The translations under genes were made by a program, and so were the position numbers. The notes under the pieces are model-generated. The model saw only the letters and a list, made by a program, of their open reading frames with translations, was not told where the DNA came from and ran no database searches. DNA of 64,000 bases from Tillus elongatus. Its lineage: Eukaryota > Arthropoda > Insecta > Coleoptera > Cleridae. Shown here piece after piece: positions 54,371 to 64,000 of this stretch (the first letter of the stretch is position 1; the number at the start of each line of letters is the position of its first letter). The stretch lies in contig OZ023269.1 in NCBI GenBank assembly GCA_964006375.1, forward strand, positions 125,406,223-125,470,222, read 5' to 3'.

Positions 54371-54555
54371 GGTGAACAATTTACCAAAATCCAGGTCTGT
54401 AAGTTTAATTGGGGTTTTCCTCAAAACGTAAAAAGTCGCGATTTGAAATGTCAAGATCACAGAATGCCGCATAATCGTTGGTGATACCTACAATTTTTTT
54501 TAACATTCCTTATTGCATTTTTCATTTTTCTTCGAACTATAGTGCATGTTTGTAA
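54368..54555 (+). repeat. Family C repeat, shortened copy 6
   Basis: GGGTGAACAATTTACCAAAA at the start (as at 8874), a jump near 54465, then CGTTGGTGATACCTAC and CTTATTGCATTTTTC, leading into the MITE. Confidence 0.62.
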
Positions 54556-54868
54556 AAATAATCGAGGCGCAGCAAGTGCGTTTTGGTATCGAGTTTTCAA
54601 TAAATGCTTCAAAATTCAATAACGCAATTTGCTATTAACCTAAGGTTCGTCAGCTAGGAAACGAGTTTTCTCGGAAACGTGTAAAGTTTATTTTCGGAAA
54701 TTTTTTGTACATTTTCAAACAAGTTTATTTGTTAAAATATGGTACGTTGTTCCTACTATATAGGTTATACCGGTGATGAAATTGATGCCTTGTTGCATTA
54801 AAGAGACCTATTTGCTATTAAAAACATTTTTATGAAAATTCATTTCCATAACGCACTTGCTGCGACTT
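54556..54868. mobile_element. MITE-like inverted-repeat element, copy 3
   Basis: The left end GAGGCGCAGCAAGTGCGTTT with GGTATCGAGTTTTCAAT and right end GAAAATTCATTTCC with ATAACGCACTTGCTGCGAC are inverted copies. The middle carries GGTTCGTCAGCTAGGAAACG and TAGGTTATACCGGTGATG. About 313 bp, same orientation and same family C context as the copy at 32124. Confidence 0.78.
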
Positions 54869-54976
54869 TTTTATTTGGTTACGTGGACTGCAGTTTCGAA
54901 CCGTCCCGGTTCATCATGCGTGCTGATGATGAACCGGTACGGTTCAAAACTGCAGTCCATGTAACCAAATAAAAAA
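54867..54976. repeat. Hairpin made of inverted copies of a retroelement 3' end
   Basis: Arms 54867-54918 and 54922-54976 are inverted copies (GTTACGTGGACTGCAG, CCGGTTCATCATGC and complements) with a loop of a few bases. The right arm matches the 3' end of the probable Penelope-like element at 21345-21440. Inverted terminal copies are a known feature of Penelope-like insertions. Confidence 0.75.
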
Positions 54977-54995
54977 CACAAAAAGTACAGCAAAC

Positions 54996-55800
<805 letters not shown>

Positions 55801-55905
55801 TTTAATTCACGTTTTCATTTTGTAAAGTAAATAATGCAATTTTTTCAAACCAATTGTTATGCCAGGTATCAAATTTTTTTTATCGTCATTTAAGTAGTAA
55901 GCAGA

Positions 55906-56105
55906 TCTATGGAAAAACAGCAAAAATATATGGTTGTCAATTAAAAAATTCATTCATTCAGAAATAGGTGACGCCATAAATGTATTTTTTACCTCATAAG
56001 TTGACAATTGAAAAGATAAAATTGACCTGTCCGAGCGTTTTTCTTGAAAAAATTTAATAACGCATTTATGAATTATGTTCCGAACTTAATAATCACACTG
56101 TATAT
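55906..56105 (+). repeat. 190-bp repeat, copy 2 of a pair
   Basis: It matches 52381-52570 (CATTCAGAAATAGGTGACGC, CCTCATAAGTTGACAATTG, GACCTGTCCGAGCGTTTTTC, GCATTTATGAATTATGTTCC) and also ends ATCACACTGTATATA. Here the TA run is only about 10 bp, so the pair shows an expanded and an unexpanded state of one site. Confidence 0.75.
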
Positions 56106-57229
56106 ATTATATAAATACATAAATATATAAAAATTTAAACTGACCCCCAATATTGATTCTAACGGTCATTGTTTTCGTTCATTTGATGAACTGTTTTTAA
56201 CACTCAAAAGTCGCGATCTCATAAGCAAGTCTTTATTACGAAATTGCGTTAAAAATATTTATTATACTGTGAACAATGATTAAATTTTTGTAGAAGTAAA
56301 ATATTTGACGATCTCTTGCAAATATATTTTACTATTAAAACAGCCTGTTTGTAAAAAAGTCGAACATATTAAACTTAAGTATTATATTTTTTCCAGCAAC
56401 GTATTAGAAGTTAAATATAATATTGCGAGGGCGTGAGAGAAAATGTCAGGCCATTATATAATATATAATTTAAAATATCAGAGGTGATATAAAAGTTAAA
56501 TGAGTATTACCCTTGAACCATGTATTGGAATGTTCCAGTAAGCTGACAGTAAATTTTTATCTAAATAACTCATACTCATGAGCAAATATTTTAGGTCAAG
56601 CGTGATGATCATAATTCGAGCAGAAGACTGGAAAATCGTTCATCTAGCTTAATACAAGGGTGATTCTCTCTAATGATCACAATAATTAATCATTCACAAC
56701 AAGTTGGTGTTGGAAAACAAACCGACATTTCACTAAGATATTCACGTCGATTACGTAAAAGAGACTATTTCAAACTCCAATTACTTTATAAAGGATAGCG
56801 CTCTATACTTAACAAACTTAATTCATAAACAAATTTATCTAATTAAAATTTATTTTTAACTAAGTAGACTTAGAGAATCCAAATCTCCAAAACACATGTT
56901 TTAAAAGACCTGACGGTCGTTTCACTGATAAAGTTATAGCGTCGTCAGAGGATGAAAAATTCTCTTATGTATAAACTTAATTTTCTTATTCTCTAGTTAA
57001 AAATTAAAACCTTACCAGAAAAAAGAACTGACAAGACACAATCATGAAGATAAAATAAAAAGCCATGATGACAAACTTTAAACAACCATTTAACAAAGTG
57101 GTTTCCATCGTTACGGGACTTTACTTTTGCGTTTTAGTCGTGACATATACTACATTTGACTTTTACGTTTGAGACTACTCACTATTTTTAAGTAATTAAT
57201 TGTATTGTCCGTAATTTTTCTAATTAAAT
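56106..57229. other. AT-rich spacer, no gene recognised
   Basis: A faint hairpin-block remnant is near 56140-56230 (GATTCTAACGGTCATTG, TCGCGATCTCATAAGC). The left terminal repeat of the mariner that follows is not visible. Confidence 0.5.
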
Positions 57230-57348
57230 ATGGAAGTCTTTACCAACAATAAACTAACAAACATGCATGTTATGTATTTACGGGCTTTTGGTAACTGTTA
57301 TGAGGCGAAACGACTGTATGAAGAAGCCTTCCCAAATCGGGGAATTCC

Positions 57349-57429
<81 letters not shown>

Positions 57430-58343
57430 AGGTATCCCTATTAAAGTTACTGCTGATCGAGGCAGACCACGAAGTGCACGAAATCCTGATTTTGAAGAGG
57501 CTGTTCTGGATGAAATTGAACAAAATCAAAAAATAAGTACTAAGGAAACGGCCAATTATCTGGGAACATCCAATGCAACGATATGGCGAGTTCTTCACGA
57601 GCAACAGTTGCGTCCATATCACATCCAACATGTGCATGCATTATCGCCTGAAAGAGATTTTATACCTCGCCTTAAATTTTGCCAATGGTTTCTTCAACAT
57701 AATAATGTAGAGAACTTGTTTCATTGTGTATTGTTCACTGACAAGTTTGGATTTAGGCGCGACGGGATCGTCAATTTTCGTAACAGCCATATTTGGGCTG
57801 ACGAAAATCCCCACGCAGTTTTTGAAAGGCATCATCAACAGCAATTTTCCTTAAATGTATGGGCTGGAATTGTAGGGTGTAATTTGATAGGACCAATTTT
57901 TTTACCTCACAGACTTAATGCTACAACTTATCTTGAATTACTGCAAAACCAACTAAATGGGTTATTAGAAAATGCACCTCTTGACATCAGACATAACCTG
58001 TAGTTTATGAATGACGGAGCCCCCCCCACATTTCGCCGTAAATGTCAGAAATTACCTAAGCAATACTTTTGGACGCAGATGGATCGGACGCGGTGGACCT
58101 CAGCCATGCCCGGCTCGATCCCCTGATTTAAATCCTATGGACTTTTTATTTATGGGGCATCTCAAAAGTATTGTTTATGTAGCAAATGTTGAAAATGTTG
58201 ATGATCAGCAGCAAAGAATTGTACTTTGATGCGAACAAATTAGATATACACCAGAAATATTTCACAGAGTACGACGTTGTATGTTCCGAAGAATACGAAA
58301 GCGTATTGAAGTGGAGGGTGGCCATTTTGAACATTTATTGTAG
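57230..58343 (+). pseudogene. D,D41D transposase pseudogene with (TA)n inside the reading frame
   Basis: N terminus MEVFTNNKLTNMHVMYLRAF, CYEAKRLYEEAFPNRGIP (DNA-binding region), then a (TA)n run read as Ile-Tyr repeats, then DRGRPRSARNPDFEEAVLDE in the same frame. Catalytic motifs: VLFTDKFGF (first Asp), MNDGAPP (second) and RSPDLNPMD (third), with 41 residues between the last two after allowing for a frameshift. Damage: TAG at 58001-58003, a shift in the C run at 58018-58027, and TGA near 58227. The C terminus HFEHLL ends at 58343. The residues expected between the helix-turn-helix unit and GRPR seem to be partly missing at the TA site. Confidence 0.88.
57350..57427. repeat. (TA)n array inside a transposase frame
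   Basis: TA run of 78 bp, a multiple of three, so the frame on both sides is kept. This is the only array here that interrupts a coding domain. Confidence 0.96.
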
Positions 58344-58855
58344 TCAGGTATCATAAAATGTTATACACTTTTTAATTGGTTGTTAAAATTTGCAGACAAT
58401 ACAATTAATTACTTGAGAAAAATTAATTTTTGAGCGTCTTCGACATATAAAAATTGAAATATCTCGAAAATGGTGTCTGAGAGATTTGGTTCAAATATAC
58501 ATTTTTTTGCACACAATTGATAAGGGCTGCAATGTAGCTATACGGTAGGTCGATATTACTGGGTGTCAAAAAGTTATAACCAATTGAATGCAAGCATAGT
58601 CTTACAGGTAGCGCCCTCTACCAGCAGTGTTATTAACAATAACATATTTAAATTTATTGCCCCGAAAGACGCCAGCATGCCACCTTTCACGCCAAAATTT
58701 TAATTTGACTCAGACTTATTCGTGAAAAACTGACAAAAACAAATAATTTTAACAAAAAACTAAGCATTTGCGGACCCATGTTTATATGAAAGAATAGTCT
58801 TTTTTTGTGCTGAATGTGAATGTGCACCTGTAACATAGACCATCAATATTGAAAC

Positions 58856-58859
<4 letters not shown>

Positions 58860-58951
<92 letters not shown>
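58860..58951. repeat. (TA)n array
   Basis: TA run at the right end of mariner B4. Confidence 0.97.
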
Positions 58952-58952
<1 letters not shown>

Positions 58953-60445
58953 TAATTAGGATACCTTATTTGTTACCATAATGCACTTGCTGCGTCAGTA
59001 TTCTTTCATAGTAAGTATTGATATCGGCCATGAGTTCAACTCCAACAGTCGCCATGGAGGTGTTGCTGGATCTGTCCCCCACCGCTACACTTAGTTATCA
59101 TGGGGGAGGCCAGGCTAGGACTATACACACTAACCTGCAATGATAAACTAAATATCATCCCAGGCTGCAGGGGCCACTGCAAAATTCAGAAGATCGTGAA
59201 GGAGCCCATGCTTGAAATGAGGTCAGACTTCGCGAGCCCGCGAAACTGCAGGGAAAACAAGTTTACAGTGGTAATCCCCAACCGGGAGGTATGGCGCAGG
59301 GAGACTCCGGGCCTACAACGGGACGCGCACGTCTAGTTCACGGACCGATCCGACAGGGAGCGTGGGACGGGGGCAGGCCTTTATTTAGAAGGACCGATGG
59401 TAAGTCACAGTATTTCCCTCGGAGCTCATGCAACGGTCTTTCAGGCCGAAATGTACGCCATCTTGCACTGCGTGCGAGAGAACACGAGGAGGGGCTACCT
59501 AACAAGCGGATCCTCATATCCATAAACAGCCAGGCAGCCCTTACAGCCTTAAGTAGCCCACGGGTAAATTCCAGGCTGGTAAGTGAATGCCGAGACGAGA
59601 CGAGCGACCTGGCTGGGCAGATTGATGTCATCCTCATCTGGGTGCCGCGTCACTCGGAGATCAAAGGCAATGAAGAAGCTGACAGTCTCGCGAAGAAAGG
59701 ATCAGCAAAACAAGTTATGGGACCAGAACCGGTCCTGGCCGTGACGAAGAGCACTGCTAGGGGATCCATTAGGTCCTGGGTCAAATAAAACATAAGGTGT
59801 ACTGGGCAGACTGTCCAGGGCTCAGACATGGGAAGTCAGTAATTGAGGAACCCAGTTCAAAGAGAGCTGTGGCACTCTTAGCAGAGGACAGCTCAGAAAC
59901 ATAATAAGACTCTTGAGATATGGCCGTCAAGAAACACCTGCATAAAATGGAGAGGTTCTATGGGGACCTGGCATGCAGACTCTGCGGCGAGGGAATCAGC
60001 CCAGCAGATCTTGTGCGAGTATAAAGCTTTGCACCGCAAAAGACAACTGACCTACGGTCAGCCTACACCGGAGACAGAGCAATATAAAACTTCACCCTAC
60101 CAATCGCTGTGCAGACTAGTTCAAGGCACAGTGATTTTGGAATGGGTGGATTAGAAAAGACAAAGGGTATGCACAATAATCCAAAGGCTGCGGTACTATC
60201 GGGGCGGCAAAGACGCGGACGAGCCCTGGTGGAGAAAAAGACACGTTTGCTGCGTCGGTATTTCTTGTATATTTTTTAATGTGTCATTTGTTACCGTAAC
60301 ACACTTGCGGCGTTAGAATTCCTTTCATAATACATATTGATATCTTATTTCTTAGCGTGAGATACTTGTTCCGTCAGCATTTCTTTCATAATACATATTG
60401 ATGTCTTATTCGTTACCATAACACACTTGCCGCGTTTGTACTTTT
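58952..60445 (+). repeat. Short tandem array of TTACCATAACACACTTGC units, split by a LINE
   Basis: Units of about 65 bp with TTACCATAATGCACTTGCTG and TCTTTCATAATACATATTG occur near 58972, 60240, 60292, 60355 and 60412, with the LINE between the first and second. The core word is a variant of the MITE terminal box, here tandemly repeated. Confidence 0.65.
59040..60235 (+). mobile_element. RNase H-bearing LINE, decayed copy
   Basis: Same family as 18701-19797 but starting further upstream, at the end of the RT thumb (MEVLLDLSPTATL near 59054, GEARLGLYTL near 59103). It continues with GHCKIQKIVKEPMLEMRSDF. RNase H pieces are spread over frames: GAWDGGRPLF region near 59360, HSISLGAHATVFQAEMYAIL in the third frame near 59405-59465, WVPRHSEIKGNEEADSLAKK in frame 59291-59788. 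The first catalytic Asp region reads FTDRSD and is damaged. The 3' end CGGACGAGCCCTGG is followed by GAGAAAAAG. Non-functional. Confidence 0.85.
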
Positions 60446-61009
60446 AATTTACCTGTGATGATAGAATGAGTCAACAAAGTGCATCTCTTTATCTGTCTTA
60501 TGTTATCATCAAATAAGATAGATGTTATCTAATTATTTTTGGTTGTTAAACTCTTATACCAATTTCAAAGAAGACAGTTGAGTAGAATTTCTTGAACTTT
60601 AAGCTTGTTTCATGTTTAATTATAAATCCAATATTAAAGAAGTGAAATAAAGTTGCTGAATTCCAAAAGGTAAAAGAGTGGTAGAAAATAAGTTTATGAC
60701 ACAAGAGCATCCTAACATACACATTATAAACAGAATTTGTAATCCAAACTTCCTCGGTGGAAGTTCATCATCAATTTCCAATTTCCAATTTAAGTTTTTG
60801 AAATGTTATAAAACTTTTCATATAACATTTTCCAAGAAGATGTATCTGGCGAGATGTGGTAGTGTGTGCAAGTGAAATAATTAATCATTGTATGGTTAAG
60901 TAGTTTATTGATTTCCCTTTATACAGTAACGGACTCATGAAAATAAAGGTCCCTATTCTTGCCAAAGTATATAGTTTACAAAGTTGCACCTTAGATTCTC
61001 CTGCTCTGA
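60446..61009. other. AT-rich spacer, no gene recognised
   Basis: Nothing recognised. Confidence 0.5.
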
Positions 61010-61154
61010 TTTTTAGTGAATTTTCTTTTAACAAAATCACTAATGAGGAGCTCCTGACTTTTGAATTTTGAAAAAATTCCTTCAAATAAGCGCAAACTAG
61101 TCCCCTAGAACCCATACTAGAACCGTAGTTTCAGTTTCAATTTTTATATGTTCA
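61010..61154 (+). repeat. Hairpin block of the TA-core family
   Basis: TTTTAGTGAATTTTCTTTTA with ACAAAATCACTAATGAGGAG, CAAATAAGCGCAAACTAGTC, then GTTTCAATTTTTATATG before the array. Confidence 0.68.
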
Positions 61155-61156
61155 TA

Positions 61157-61248
<92 letters not shown>
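61155..61248. repeat. (TA)n array
   Basis: TA run followed by GCGTGTGTGTGTATCACACTG, a (TG)n-type extension of the usual GTATCACACCG edge. Confidence 0.97.
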
Positions 61249-61250
<2 letters not shown>

Positions 61251-61913
61251 TGTGTGTGTATCACACTGATAATTGAATTTTTCAAATGTTTATATATTGT
61301 ATCACAATTAAAAAAATAATAGGTCGATTTTGATAAAACTTGGTAAACGCCTTCCTTTTGCAAGTGGCTTGGACAAGTTCGTTAGCCAGGAAGATCGGCC
61401 AAGGTTTTCGAGGAAAATGTTGTGTTCTCTTCTGAAAACAAATTATATCTCCGTAAATAACAAAGTAAGAGCCACTGTCATAAAGGGTATCCTACTTACC
61501 AAAATTCAGATCTGTATGTGAAAGGACAAAAAAGTTAGAGGTAAATTAATTTTTAATTAATTAAATCTGAAAAAGTTAAAACGTCATAATTGATAATTAT
61601 GGTAAGAGTACGAATGTGAGTGAAAAATACGACACGAAATGACTCAAGCCCCTCAAGCTCCTAGGTCTGTCTCTAAACCGTTATTTTCCTTCATTCCGTT
61701 AAAATATGAGCATTCCCTAACTTATTGAAACCGTTCCATATTTAATACAGTCGTAGACTTTTCCCGTGGCTTGACAAGTGCTTGTTTTAGTGAATATTCT
61801 TTAAAAAATTCATTGAGGAGATCCCGACTTTTGAATGAAGAAAAAAATTCTTCAAATGAACGCGAACTAGCCCCCCTAGAGCCCATATCCACGGTCAGTT
61901 TCAATTCTATATA

Positions 61914-61918
<5 letters not shown>
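61249..61918 (+). repeat. Family F-type module between two TA arrays, tRNA-like part deleted
   Basis: Starter arm with GTTCGTTAGCCAGGAAGATC near 61379, the AATTAATTTTTAATTAATTA tract near 61544, GAGTACGAATGTGAGTG near 61608, a jump near 61705 directly to CTTATTGAAACCGTTCCATA, CAGTCGTAGACTTTTCCCG near 61748, and a hairpin block ending at the next array. The jump removes the tRNA-like segment. Confidence 0.7.

Positions 61919-62001
<83 letters not shown>
61919..62001. repeat. (TA)n array
   Basis: TA run followed by GTACCAAAATGTAGAC. Confidence 0.97.
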
Positions 62002-62005
<4 letters not shown>

Positions 62006-62053
62006 CAAAATGTAGACAAAAAAGTTATAGGCATTTAAAGAAAAAAAATGGGG

Positions 62054-62215
62054 TAATTATGAAATAACAAACATGAAAAAACCCTTTTTGTAAATTTGAC
62101 AAAAACAAAAAACAAATTCAAATACACAATAGTTAGCTTCATATGTCAGTTTGGCCCTTTTCGACTTCAGCCAAATTTACAAAAAGGTTTTTTCATGTTT
62201 GTTATTTCATAATTA
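62054..62215. repeat. 44-bp inverted repeat with 73-bp loop
   Basis: Arms 62054-62098 and 62172-62215 (TAATTATGAAATAACAAACA and its complement at the outer ends) differ by one base insertion. Not part of any other module here. Confidence 0.85.
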
Positions 62216-62427
62216 GTTATAGTAAAACTGACGTTATATGTAAGTATTTTAAACTTTTATATTTTTCATATGTAAATTGTAAACTTTTTTCTTTCCATGT
62301 TGTAGCCTTGAGAATGGAATAAACTTTTCCGACAGCTCGGCATATAATAAAGAGTTTTATTTTGCAACTGACGGCTTTCCCACAATTTTTTTAAGTAAAT
62401 AACACTATTACCGTCACGAAAACTTAA

Positions 62428-62429
<2 letters not shown>

Positions 62430-62495
<66 letters not shown>
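62430..62495. repeat. (TA)n array
   Basis: TA run directly before the starter block of family E copy 4. Confidence 0.97.
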
Positions 62496-62498
<3 letters not shown>

Positions 62499-63935
62499 AA
62501 TTCAAAAAAATAATAGGCTGATTTTGATAAAATTTGGTGAGTAAATTATTTTTGCAAGTGGCTTGAAAAAATCGGACCAGTTTTTCTGGGAAAATTTTAG
62601 GTTTTCTTTTGGAAAAAATTCATATCTTCCGAAATAACAACGCTATGGCAACTAAATCTGGCAAGCTGATCTATGTTGTAAAAACCAAACTCTGCAGCAA
62701 AATTTAGGTTTCTAAGTTAACAGAAAAAAAGTTATAGGCACTTATTAAAGCAAAATGTTAATGCCACTAAAAGCCAGAGAAGACGCAATAGCAAAATATT
62801 GTATTTACTAAACAAAATCTATTAAATATTAGAGACAACGTTTATATTTTCATAGCGCAAAAAGTTAAGGAAGTACCAAAAAGATTACTTTGAAAATTTT
62901 ATAATTTTTCTCCCGATATGAAACGTGACAATTAGTATAAGTATTGTGGTTTATAAATGGTAAATATTGCAGAAAATGTATATTAGAATGTTTTAGATTT
63001 ATGCTACACTTCTCATTTGTTAAAATAGTTGCAAAATCTGCTTCTAAAGATCTTACATATTACAAATAAAAAACTTAAGACCATTATCGGTTATCTACCT
63101 TTCATTGCAGAGTGTGATACAAGGATATCAGTAGTGTAATTGTAAAATGCATGGCTGATGAGCGAAGGGACGCCGGTTCAGGTCTCACGCTGACTGAATT
63201 TCTCTTTCAACTTTTTTAAAACTTTTTGTCGTCTTTGATTCAATTTTAACGTTATCTGAACAGATTGTGTAATTGCAATTTATTTTTTGTTGAAAATCAA
63301 AGATAAGGACTTTTAAGATTTTTAATTCAAGTTTAATAGCAGCTGTTGTTGCCCTTAGTTGGTAAAACCGTTCCACAGACGTACAGATTTGTGATATCAG
63401 AAGAGGTTGTTTTCTTCCCTACAACCGGATTCAATTTTTACAGCATCCACACGCAAAAGAATTTTCTCCGTGAAGCCACAGTAAAAGTATCTAGTTTTGT
63501 ATTTAGATCAGCTTTTGAATATTTTTAAATTTATTTAATTTATTTTTATTAGCCAATTTTCTTGTACAAAATGTTCTTTTAATAGCGAATTTTCTTATAA
63601 ATGAATTTAATGACTTTTCTCTGACGAAACATTTGTTGAGAATTTTTGCATGAAAAATTATTCAATTGATGAAACATTTTTTAAATGAAATTCGTCGAAA
63701 ATAAGGTTTTAATGGATTTTCGTGCAAACAAATGATTTTATTTTCAATTTTAATTACAGATTAGGTATATAATTTGAATTTTATGTATTATTTTATCACA
63801 ATTTTGTGTAGAAAATACTTCGCCAAATTTGATGCTTGCTTTCATTTAAAAAAAAAGACACATTTGCCAATAAAAACATTATAATGAAAATCCACTACCA
63901 TAACGCATTTGGTGCGTCCAGACTTTTTATTACAT
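62496..63935 (+). repeat. Family E long repeat, copy 4
   Basis: Starter block GATAATTCAAAAAAATAATA, ACGCTATGGCAACTAAATC near 62640, GACAACGTTTATATTTTCAT near 62835, the tRNA-like segment at 63118-63190, CTACAACCGGATTCAATTTT near 63420, and terminal box CGCATTTGGTGCGTCC near 63905. It lacks the second half of the internal direct repeat present in copies 1 and 2, so it is about 0.5 kb shorter. Confidence 0.75.
63118..63190 (+). repeat. tRNA-like segment in family E, copy 4, degenerate
   Basis: B-box-like CCGGTTCAGGTCTC at 63174-63187. The A box is diverged (AGTGTAATTGTAAAATGC), so pol III activity is unlikely. Confidence 0.45.
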
Positions 63936-64000
63936 TTGGCTACTGTAGATATAGTGCACTTTCCAAGTTTCCGGGTTCTGACTGGCAAAGCGATTTCATT

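Larger units (their letters stand above)
57230..58859 (+). mobile_element. D,D41D mariner-family transposon B4, left end not found
   Basis: Transposase pseudogene followed by about 500 bp of non-coding sequence and a right end ATATTGAAACACCC that abuts a TA array at 58860. GGGTGTTTCAAT-type ends are common in this superfamily. It is a different subgroup from B1-B3. Confidence 0.78.

Overview
This window looks like intergenic DNA from a large, AT-rich arthropod nuclear genome, most likely an insect. It is built almost entirely from transposable elements in layers. The evidence is decayed Jockey/CR1-type, RNase H-bearing and R2-like non-LTR retrotransposons, several IS630-Tc1-mariner (D,D41D and D,D34D) transposons, a tRNA-derived SINE, a probable Penelope-like fragment and many non-coding repeats. 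I found no host protein-coding gene with a believable exon structure, no rRNA, no functional tRNA, no CRISPR array and no bacterial-style operon. The species cannot be fixed from what is visible.

The dominant structural theme is the (TA)n array. I count 30 long runs of about 55 to 250 bp, near 3.1 kb in total. They lie at the joints between repeated modules rather than at random. The modules share a few boxes: a starter block (GATAACTCAAAAAATAATGG) just outside many arrays, a GTTCGTTAGCCAGGAAAA box, a hairpin block (TAGTGAATTTTCTT and its complement) on the other side of many arrays, a CGCACTTGCTGCGTC terminal box, and tRNA-like A/B-box segments in two long families, called here E and F.

Layout. 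1-2.2 kb: TA-linked modules and an 88-bp-arm palindrome. 3.2-6.65 kb: a Jockey-like LINE. 7.4-9.5 kb: TA modules with a tRNA-like segment. 9.7-10.4 kb: a LINE 3' end. 10.77-10.95 kb: a SINE with exact target duplication. 11.3-12.8 kb: a GC-richer block with a direct repeat. 12.9-14.8 kb: family E. 15.8-20.04 kb: two LINEs, one with a nested RNase H LINE. 20.2-21.4 kb: reverse module F and a Penelope-like remnant. 21.5-30.0 kb: three long-TIR D,D41D mariners, each touching (TA)n or a TA-rich run. 31-32.8 kb: TA modules, a MITE and a transposase fragment. 33.3-35.7 kb: a CR1-like LINE with TA arrays at both ends. 37-38.6 kb: a MITE plus TA modules. 39.6-41.6 kb: a second copy of the 15.8-kb LINE. 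42.6-45.4 kb: a D,D34D mariner joined to family E. 46.3-48.2 kb: an R2-like LINE. 50.6-55.8 kb: TA modules, reverse family E, a MITE, a terminal hairpin and a 197-bp tandem repeat. 57.2-58.9 kb: a D,D41D mariner with (TA)n inside its reading frame. 59.0-60.4 kb: an RNase H LINE inside a short tandem array. 61-64 kb: TA modules and family E.

No genes work together in a pathway here. The biology is transposition: LINE enzymes that could have mobilised the SINE and short 3' fragments, TA-targeting mariners that land in TA arrays, and non-autonomous modules. Every autonomous element I could judge is truncated or carries frameshifts and stops. The RNase H fragment at 18.7-19.8 kb still has an open frame with all four catalytic acidic residues. 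Module edges are read by eye and should be taken as accurate to tens of bases unless a target duplication is stated.
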